The notes beneath the pieces are model-generated. The model was not told the DNA's origin and did no database searches. It saw nothing but the letters and a program-made list of their open reading frames with translations. This document shows, piece by piece, positions 15,036 to 19,773 of a stretch of DNA of 19,773 bases (positions within the stretch are counted from its first letter, which is position 1; each line of letters starts with the position of its first letter). The DNA lies in NCBI GenBank assembly GCA_043822885.1, contig JBDRBI010000064.1:1-19773 (forward strand). Reading direction: 5' to 3'. This stretch comes from Aadella sp043822885 (GTDB taxonomy: Bacteria > Omnitrophota > Gorgyraeia > Tantalellales > Tantalellaceae). Position numbers and translations under genes: made by a program.

Positions 15036-15094
15036 AAAAAACAGTCCCGGACTAGCGTAAGAAAGAAATAAGCTTTAGTCCGGGACTGTTTTTT
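15036..15094. terminator. Dispersed 59-bp hairpin, complete copy 1 (bidirectional terminator)
   Basis: A 19-bp perfect inverted repeat: AAAAAACAGTCCCGGACTA (15036-15054) and its complement (15076-15094), with a 21-base loop and T runs leaving the stem on both strands. It lies between convergent genes (beta-barrel and J-protein) and should terminate both. The same element recurs at 18562-18620 and as a half at 3082-3123, so it is a dispersed repeat used as a terminator. Confidence 0.85.
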
Positions 15095-15136
15095 GTATTA
15101 ATAAGAGCGCGCCCCGACATTTTCTCACGGATAGAT

Positions 15137-15790
15137 CTACTTGCCATCCAGTCTGACTATTAGATCTCCCTGATGATCACAACAGGTACATACGTTCCCC
15201 TGACCCTTGAGTCTTATTTTTTGCCCTTTACTTGTTCCTGGCTTAACTTTAAAATTTATCTTCTTTCCGTTCGTATGAACAAAAGATACTTCTCCTCCTT
15301 TAACAAAGATATTCTCGGGAAGTTTTATCACGGATTCAATGTCCGTATTTTTCTTTCTTTTTCTGTTGACAGTGTTTCCTCCTCTATCAGACGAATAATA
15401 AAAAGTTTTTGTGCCTCCGGAGTTAAGGTTTTCAAACACACTAAAAATGTCATCCACATTAAAAGATGTCTTTATGCCTCCGGATCGTCTTCCGGAAAAA
15501 TCAAATTGTCCAAAAATGTCATCGTAATTAAATCCGCTTGCTCCGCTAAAATCCGTTCCCGAAACATATTGCGAACTATCCCTATACATATCGTATTCTT
15601 GTCGCCTCTTTTTATCCCCCAGAACATAATATGCTTCTGATATCTCTTTAAATTTCTCTTCCGATGACTTTTTACCTGGATTCTTGTCCGGATGATATTT
15701 GACTGCTAGCTTCCTGTACGCTTTTTTTATCACATCGCCGGAAGCATCTGCTTGAACTCCCAGAATATCATAATAGTTTTTGCCGGTCAT
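15137..15790 (-). CDS. Short J-domain co-chaperone (DnaJ/CbpA-like)
   Basis: 217 residues. A J-domain occupies 4-68 (YYDILGVQADASGDVIKKAY, HPD at 33-35), followed by a Gly/Phe/Ser-rich region (73-125). One C-terminal beta domain follows (about 150-217: KLPENIFVKGGEVSF, VKPGTSKGQKIRLKGQG, GDLIVRL). The zinc-finger domain of DnaJ, and the second barrel and dimerisation part of CbpA, are missing; those proteins are about 300-375 residues. CTCC at 201-204 is unusual in this position. The gene starts 4 bases after the clpB stop, with AAGGAT at the end of clpB as ribosome-binding site. It should stimulate DnaK to hand aggregated clients to ClpB; no dnaK is in the window. Confidence 0.88.
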   Translation of the reverse strand: MTGKNYYDILGVQADASGDVIKKAYRKLAVKYHPDKNPGKKSSEEKFKEISEAYYVLGDKKRRQEYDMYRDSSQYVSGTDFSGASGFNYDDIFGQFDFSGRRSGGIKTSFNVDDIFSVFENLNSGGTKTFYYSSDRGGNTVNRKRKKNTDIESVIKLPENIFVKGGEVSFVHTNGKKINFKVKPGTSKGQKIRLKGQGNVCTCCDHQGDLIVRLDGK

Positions 15791-15794
15791 TTTT

Positions 15795-18386
15795 CTATCC
15801 TTGTCTCTTTACAAAAGTAAACATTTTATTTTTATCGTCATAATCAATTTTTATTACATCTTTTTCTTTTACCTCTCCCTTTAAAAGCCTTATCGCTATC
15901 TCATTGTATAAACTTTTTTGAATAAGTCTTTTAAGCGGTCTTGCTCCGAAAATGGGATCGAATCCTTCCTCAGCCAACTCGGATTCAGCTTTATCGGTGA
16001 TCTTTACGGATATTGATTTTTCTCTCAGCCTTGCTTCAAACTCCTTTAACTGAAGATCCACTATTTTTTTAATATCTTCAATATTTAATTTATTAAAAAC
16101 AACTATCTCATCTATTCTATTCAAAAACTCGGGCTTAAGATTTTCTTTAAGTAAAACGTTGATCCTTTCCTTGATAATATTTTTATCTTCCAGATCCTGA
16201 ATTATAGAACTGCCTAGGTTCGAAGTCATAAGAATAACAGTATTCTTAAAATTTACCATTCTGCCCTGACTATCAACAAGCCTGCCGTCATCAAGTATCT
16301 GAAGAAATACATTAAACACATCAGGATGAGCCTTTTCTATTTCGTCAAATAACACTACACTATACGGCCGGCGCCTTACCGCTTCGGTTAACTGCCCGCC
16401 TTCTTCATACCCCACATAACCGGGAGGCGCTCCCAGAAGTCTCGCAACAGAATGTTTTTCCATATACTCTGACATATCTATTCTTATCATGGCTTCTTCA
16501 TCGTCAAACAAAAACCATGCCAATGTTTTGGCAAGATAGGTCTTTCCCACTCCGGTCGGTCCGATAAACAAAAAGGAGCCCAACGGTTTATTTGGATCAT
16601 GAAGCCCGGAACGTGATCTCCTTATAGCATTAGAAATTAGTTCTATGGCCTCGTCCTGCCCGATTATTCTTTTTTTAAGCTCTTCTTCCATAGCGAGAAG
16701 CTTCTCAACCTCTCCCTGCATAAGCTTGGCTATAGGTATTCCGGTCCATTTGGAAACAATTTCTCCTATGTCCTCTTCAGAGACTTCCTCTTTAAGCATC
16801 TCACCGTCTTTCTGCAAATGCTTAAGCTTTTCATTTTCTTCTTCAAGTTTTTTGTTCAGCTCCAAAAGTTTTCCGTATCTTATCTCAGCAACTTTAGCCA
16901 GATCACCTTCTCTTTCAGCCCTTGTTTCTTCGGATCGTAACAGATCAATGTCTTCTTTAATTCTTCTCATTCTATCTATTACATCTTTTTCTTTTTTCCA
17001 TTTTGCTTTCATGGACACTGCTTTTTCTTTCAACATCGCGATGTCCTCGTTAATAGTTCCCATTTTTTCTTTACTGGCTTTATCTTTTTCTTTTTTTAGA
17101 GCCTGCCTTTCTATCTCAAGCTGCATTATTTTACGCTCAATTTCATCTATCTCTGTCGGCATACTATCGATCTCTATCTTTAATCTTGATGCCGCCTCAT
17201 CGATCAGATCCACCGCTTTATCCGGTAAATGCCTATCGGTGATATATCTGTCCGATAAAACAGCAGCCGCTATTATCGCGCCGTCTTTTATACGCACGCC
17301 ATGGAAGACTTCGTATTTTTCCTTCAAACCGCGTAATATCGCTATTGTATCTTCAATTGAAGGTTCATCCACAAAAATAGTTTGGAACCTTCTTTCAAGA
17401 GCTTTATCTTTTTCTATATACTTTCTGTATTCATCAAGAGTTGTCGCTCCGATACAACGAAGTTCACCTCTGGCAAGTGCCGGTTTTAACAGATTCGCCG
17501 CATCCATCGATCCTTCAGTTTTCCCTGCTCCTACAAGCGTATGTAGCTCGTCTATGAAGAGAATAATATCGCCGCCCGCTTTCTCGACTTCCTTAAGTAC
17601 CGCTTTAAGTCTTTCTTCAAATTCGCCTCTGAATTTTGATCCGGCAACCAAAGCGCCCATATCTAAAGATAGAAGTTTTCTCCCTTTAAGCCCGGAAGGC
17701 ACATCGTCACTGACTATTCTTCTGGCAAGCCCCTCTACAATAGCCGTCTTCCCGGTACCGGCTTCACCTATTAAAACAGGATTATTCTTTGTACGCCTAG
17801 AGAGGATCTGTATGATCCTTCGTATTTCATCGTCTCTGCCTATCACGGGATCAAGTTTCTCCTTCCTGGCAAGATCGGTAATATCTTTGGTAAACCTTTC
17901 CAGACTGCCGTATTTTTCTTCTGCGTTTTGATCCATAGCTCTATGCGCTCCTCTTATTTCGGCTATTAATTTTAAAAAGACTTCCTTTTCCAGTCCATAT
18001 TTAGCTAAGACTCCCTTTACTTCATTATTTGCCGTTTGGTCAACAGCTAAAAGCAAATGCTCGGTTGATACATATTCATCTTCCAATTTTTTAGCTTCTT
18101 CTTCCGACATCCGTAATACTTTCTGTAAATCGTTTGAAAGATAGACCTGCAAATTATCCCCTTGCACCTTTGATCTTTTGTTTAATATTTCTCCGATATC
18201 ATTCACCAAACCGGACAGATCAACGCCTGCCCTATCCAATAGGTCTTTTGTGATACCATTCTCCTGATTGATCAAAGAAGAAAAAAGATGGACTATATCA
18301 ACCTCTTGGTGTGCCATTGCCTGTGCAAGGTCCACCGCTTCCTGTATTGCTTCCTGTGCCTTTAGCGTATATTTATCTAATTTCAT
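15795..18386 (-). CDS. clpB: ATP-dependent disaggregase ClpB (Hsp104 family)
   Basis: 863 residues, the usual ClpB length. Hexameric cytoplasmic AAA+ machine that threads aggregated proteins through its pore together with DnaK and a J-protein. N-domain 1-145 (KYTLKAQEAIQEAVDLA). NBD1 has Walker A GEAGTGKT (207-214), Walker B IILFIDE (274-280) and pore loop GSKFRGEFEE, with Phe252 where many homologues have Tyr. The coiled-coil middle domain (about 405-530) separates ClpB from ClpC and ClpA. NBD2 has GPTGVGKT (609-616), pore loop PPGYVGYEEGG and VVLFDEIEKAH. The start is the family-typical MKLDKYTLKAQEA. There is no good ribosome-binding site in the 20 bases before the ATG, and a folded leader of about 95 bases precedes it. 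First gene of an operon with the J-protein. Confidence 0.98.
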   Translation of the reverse strand: MKLDKYTLKAQEAIQEAVDLAQAMAHQEVDIVHLFSSLINQENGITKDLLDRAGVDLSGLVNDIGEILNKRSKVQGDNLQVYLSNDLQKVLRMSEEEAKKLEDEYVSTEHLLLAVDQTANNEVKGVLAKYGLEKEVFLKLIAEIRGAHRAMDQNAEEKYGSLERFTKDITDLARKEKLDPVIGRDDEIRRIIQILSRRTKNNPVLIGEAGTGKTAIVEGLARRIVSDDVPSGLKGRKLLSLDMGALVAGSKFRGEFEERLKAVLKEVEKAGGDIILFIDELHTLVGAGKTEGSMDAANLLKPALARGELRCIGATTLDEYRKYIEKDKALERRFQTIFVDEPSIEDTIAILRGLKEKYEVFHGVRIKDGAIIAAAVLSDRYITDRHLPDKAVDLIDEAASRLKIEIDSMPTEIDEIERKIMQLEIERQALKKEKDKASKEKMGTINEDIAMLKEKAVSMKAKWKKEKDVIDRMRRIKEDIDLLRSEETRAEREGDLAKVAEIRYGKLLELNKKLEEENEKLKHLQKDGEMLKEEVSEEDIGEIVSKWTGIPIAKLMQGEVEKLLAMEEELKKRIIGQDEAIELISNAIRRSRSGLHDPNKPLGSFLFIGPTGVGKTYLAKTLAWFLFDDEEAMIRIDMSEYMEKHSVARLLGAPPGYVGYEEGGQLTEAVRRRPYSVVLFDEIEKAHPDVFNVFLQILDDGRLVDSQGRMVNFKNTVILMTSNLGSSIIQDLEDKNIIKERINVLLKENLKPEFLNRIDEIVVFNKLNIEDIKKIVDLQLKEFEARLREKSISVKITDKAESELAEEGFDPIFGARPLKRLIQKSLYNEIAIRLLKGEVKEKDVIKIDYDDKNKMFTFVKRQG

Positions 18387-18482
18387 TTTTTATACGTGTA
18401 GTCTTTGCCCCGTTTATCCTTCGAAGTTCTATCGGCAAACGGAAAGTTTAAAGAACGAAGAAGGATGTCCCCGCCAACGATG
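18387..18482 (-). promoter_or_regulatory. Structured clpB leader
   Basis: The predicted leader can fold: ATCCTTC with GAAGGAT (7 bp), a 3x3 internal loop, then GTTCT with AGAAC (5 bp). A further CCGTTTGCC segment can pair either as CCGTTT with AAACGG or as TTTGCC with GGCAAA downstream, giving two alternatives. The last 20 bases before the ATG (ACACGTATAAAAA) lack a ribosome-binding site. Either a regulatory leader such as an RNA thermometer or a dispersed palindrome lying in the leader would explain this. Confidence 0.35.
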
Positions 18483-18487
18483 CTAAC

Positions 18488-18516
18488 ATTATACGCCTCT
18501 TAATGGGTTATGTGAA
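18488..18516 (-). promoter_or_regulatory. Sigma70 promoter of the clpB operon
   Basis: TTCACA (18511-18516) and a perfect TATAAT (18488-18493) on the minus strand, separated by exactly 17 bases. Expected transcript start near 18481, about 95 bases before the clpB ATG. No CIRCE operator (TTAGCACTC/GAGTGCTAA) is present nearby. Confidence 0.7.
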
Positions 18517-18561
18517 GATGTAACAGTTTAAAAGTTTAAAAGTTAAAAGGTTTAGAAGAAA

Positions 18562-18620
18562 AAAAAACAGTCCCGGACTAGTATAAGAAAGAAATAAGCT
18601 TTAGTCCGGGACTGTTTTTT
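18562..18620. terminator. Dispersed 59-bp hairpin, complete copy 2 (terminator)
   Basis: AAAAAACAGTCCCGGACTA (18562-18580) pairs over 19 bp with 18602-18620, loop of 21 bases differing from the copy at 15036 by two bases (GTAT for GCGT region). It lies about 90 bases after the stop codon of the 307-residue exported protein and ends that transcript on the minus strand, shielding the clpB promoter. Confidence 0.85.
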
Positions 18621-18708
18621 TTGTACATAACACTTTACACATTACACATAACACAAACTCCAGTTTTCTGTACTTTTTTTCTTTGGATTTTGTCTTTCGG
18701 ATTTCTCC

Positions 18709-19632
18709 CTACCAGTTGTACCCCAAAGAAAGCCATCTGTATACGAATAATGGATTGTCATAATTTATCGTATAATTTACTCCGCTTTCGGGTTCAGTCA
18801 CTATAACCGAAAATGCCGCGATAAAGCCTTCGCCCTTATCGACCAAACTCATCGGGGGGTTATAATAGTAGTACATAACGGTATTTTCTCCCAAAATTAT
18901 TGTTTGAGTTTCTTCTACGATCGCTTCTCCCGCGTCATAATGCAATCCATATTCCCCGTCATAATCGTTCACACTGGTAAGCAGGATTTTTACTTCTAAA
19001 GTCGTCCCGATAAATTCCGGTTCCACATTAAACTCTAAACCATATTCTATCACGCTGGGTTCCCATCCGGACATATTCCATCCCGCTACTAAAAATTCAT
19101 AAGTATTGCTTGTATATTTATCTAAAGGTTCTTTCCATATTTCCATAAAAGTTTGAGCGTAGGGATGCGAGGGATCGCTGTCATACAGATCTTTCCAATA
19201 ATTGTACGTAGATTCAAAATAATTAAGCTGCGCGTCCATAATAGTTATCTTCCCTATCGTTACGCCTTCCGGATCCAGAAGAGCAGCTTCCATCCTCCTG
19301 CCTCGGGCTGACTCCATCCTATAACCGCATTTATCGAATCCATACGGATCACGCATTGTGACTTTCCCCATATTACCCTGCCCTCTTTCATCATTAGGGT
19401 TTCGCATCCATTTCGCGTTATTTTTAGCCGGTTCGGGAGATCTTTCTTTTTTAACTTTTTCGACGGGTTTCATGTCGCGCGCTTGTTGTAAAGGAGCGTT
19501 CATATACCCTGCCGGCATTACATCGTTCTTTTTATTAGAAGTAGGCATTCCTATACACCATGCGTTTTGCGACGCGTAAATAAAGAGCATAAGAATAGAT
19601 GCCGTTATAAACGTATTATGTCTTATCCTCAT
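18709..19632 (-). CDS. Exported protein under riboswitch control, unknown function
   Basis: 307 residues from the ATG at 19632, chosen over 19662 because the longer start lies inside the terminator hairpin, while GGGGAGGTGTGAT precedes 19632. The signal peptide (MRIRHNTFITASILMLFIYA, then SQNAWC) is clear, although the cleavage site is not typical and Cys26 does not sit in a standard lipobox. Residues 30-90 are a Lys/Pro/Glu-rich linker. From about 105 the protein is rich in beta strands and aromatic residues (YFESTYNYWKDLYD; TTLEVKILLTSVNDYDGEYG; NTVMYYYYNPP), compatible with beta-sandwich adhesin or matrix domains, but I recognise no family. It is monocistronic, with the hairpin at 18562-18620 as terminator. 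Its expression is probably set by the cyclic-dinucleotide riboswitch upstream, which suggests surface attachment, biofilm or extracellular electron-transfer roles by analogy only. Confidence 0.8.
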   Translation of the reverse strand: MRIRHNTFITASILMLFIYASQNAWCIGMPTSNKKNDVMPAGYMNAPLQQARDMKPVEKVKKERSPEPAKNNAKWMRNPNDERGQGNMGKVTMRDPYGFDKCGYRMESARGRRMEAALLDPEGVTIGKITIMDAQLNYFESTYNYWKDLYDSDPSHPYAQTFMEIWKEPLDKYTSNTYEFLVAGWNMSGWEPSVIEYGLEFNVEPEFIGTTLEVKILLTSVNDYDGEYGLHYDAGEAIVEETQTIILGENTVMYYYYNPPMSLVDKGEGFIAAFSVIVTEPESGVNYTINYDNPLFVYRWLSLGYNW

Positions 19633-19649
19633 ATCACACCTCCCCTTAC

Positions 19650-19681
19650 AAAAAAAATCCATTCACATCACATGAATGGAT
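19650..19681 (-). terminator. Riboswitch expression-platform terminator
   Basis: ATCCATTCA (19673-19681) pairs with TGAATGGAT (19657-19665) around a 7-base loop and is followed by eight U residues on the minus strand. It lies upstream of, not after, a gene: 17 bases separate it from the ATG at 19632. It starts right after the aptamer, so it is best read as the switchable terminator of the riboswitch. Confidence 0.85.
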
Positions 19682-19773
19682 CTACTTGCGGGCAGCTGAC
19701 TACCTTCCTTTTAACAAGGTTCAGGCTCTTGAGCTTTGCGGCCCATCCTTCCAGATGGTGTGCTTTTTACCTT
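19682..19773 (-). promoter_or_regulatory. GEMM / cyclic-dinucleotide class I riboswitch aptamer
   Basis: Minus strand, reading from 19773. CCATCT-GGAA-GGATGG (19743-19758) is a 6-bp stem with a GNRA tetraloop, as in the docking hairpin of this class. It is followed by the conserved CGCAAAGC (19733-19740), then GAGCCTGAACC, resembling the CCUAA-type tetraloop receptor. A variable hairpin (CCTT/AAGG) and GGTAGTCAGCTGCCCG, the counterpart of the conserved GGUAGnnAG...GCCG 3' part, complete it. The upstream AAAAAGCACACC aligns with AGGGCAAACC of the c-di-GMP aptamer. In that alignment the ligand-contacting G20 is A, as in the GEMM-Ib aptamers that bind 3',3'-cGAMP. The 5' end may be cut by the window edge. 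Whether the ligand switches the gene on or off cannot be told from here. Confidence 0.75.

Larger units (their letters stand above)
18387..18708. other. Spacer between clpB and the riboswitch-controlled gene
   Basis: Contains the clpB leader and promoter, a heptamer-like tract (18527-18556, GTTTAAA and AGTTAAA words), the second complete hairpin terminator (18562-18620) and a further heptamer tract (18624-18658: TACATAA, CACTTTA, CACATTA, CACATAA, CACAAAC). No gene was found. Confidence 0.75.

Noticed and set aside
16645..17931. Open frame of 428 codons on the plus strand
   Set aside because: It lies wholly antisense to clpB, its translation is a low-complexity Ser/Ile/Phe-rich shadow of ClpB codons, and ClpB is unmistakable.
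18387..18530. CIRCE/HrcA operator before clpB
   Set aside because: No TTAGCACTC-N9-GAGTGCTAA-like inverted repeat is present; GTTAGCATCG at the start of the leader has no matching arm.
19633..19662. Longer start for the riboswitch-controlled protein
   Set aside because: This ATG is inside the terminator hairpin, with no ribosome-binding site; the ATG at 19632 has GGGGAGGTG.

Overview
The window looks like a chromosomal segment of an uncultured Gram-negative bacterium. Evidence for a double membrane: a TolC-type outer-membrane efflux protein, an outer-membrane beta-barrel ending in Phe, a lipoprotein with a clear lipobox, and many Sec signal peptides. Small CxxC-x17-CxxC and Lys-rich proteins, GCAATGAC-type dispersed palindromes and period-7 intergenic repeats fit my memory of Omnitrophota and some Desulfobacterota, but I could not run a phylogenetic test. 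No mobile-element gene, rRNA, tRNA or CRISPR array was seen. All genes except one beta-barrel gene lie on the minus strand.

Layout, left to right. 1-563 is repeat-rich spacer. 564-2192 encodes a YkpA/YbiT-type ABC-F ATPase. 2512-5381 holds three exported proteins of unknown function: a small one, a 494-residue protein with what looks like a degenerate metallo-beta-lactamase fold, and, directly upstream of it, a very acidic Glu-rich protein. 5644-5994 is a small coiled-coil lipoprotein followed by a strong terminator. 6224-6749 holds three tiny genes with good ribosome-binding sites (one zinc-ribbon type, two Lys-rich). 6940-13696 is the transport block: an exported protein, a TolC-like outer-membrane factor, an RND permease and a MATE transporter; no membrane-fusion protein gene is present. 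14061-14906 (+) is the beta-barrel protein. 15137-18386 is a clpB-J-protein operon for protein disaggregation, with a good sigma70 promoter and a structured leader. 18709-19632 is an exported protein of unknown function.

The most informative regulatory element is at the right edge. On the minus strand, 19682-19773 matches the GEMM (cyclic-dinucleotide, class I) riboswitch in several conserved positions, and it is followed at once by an intrinsic terminator and then by the 18709-19632 gene. This looks like a second-messenger-controlled extracellular protein. The position that separates c-di-GMP from 3',3'-cGAMP binding appears to be A, which would favour cGAMP.

The spacers are unusual. They are largely built from in-register 7-bp words that change gradually from unit to unit, in places for 100 bp or more. 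Mixed in are a dispersed 59-bp hairpin (two complete copies acting as terminators, one half copy), a 110-bp duplicated segment, and palindromes of the GCAATGAC type.
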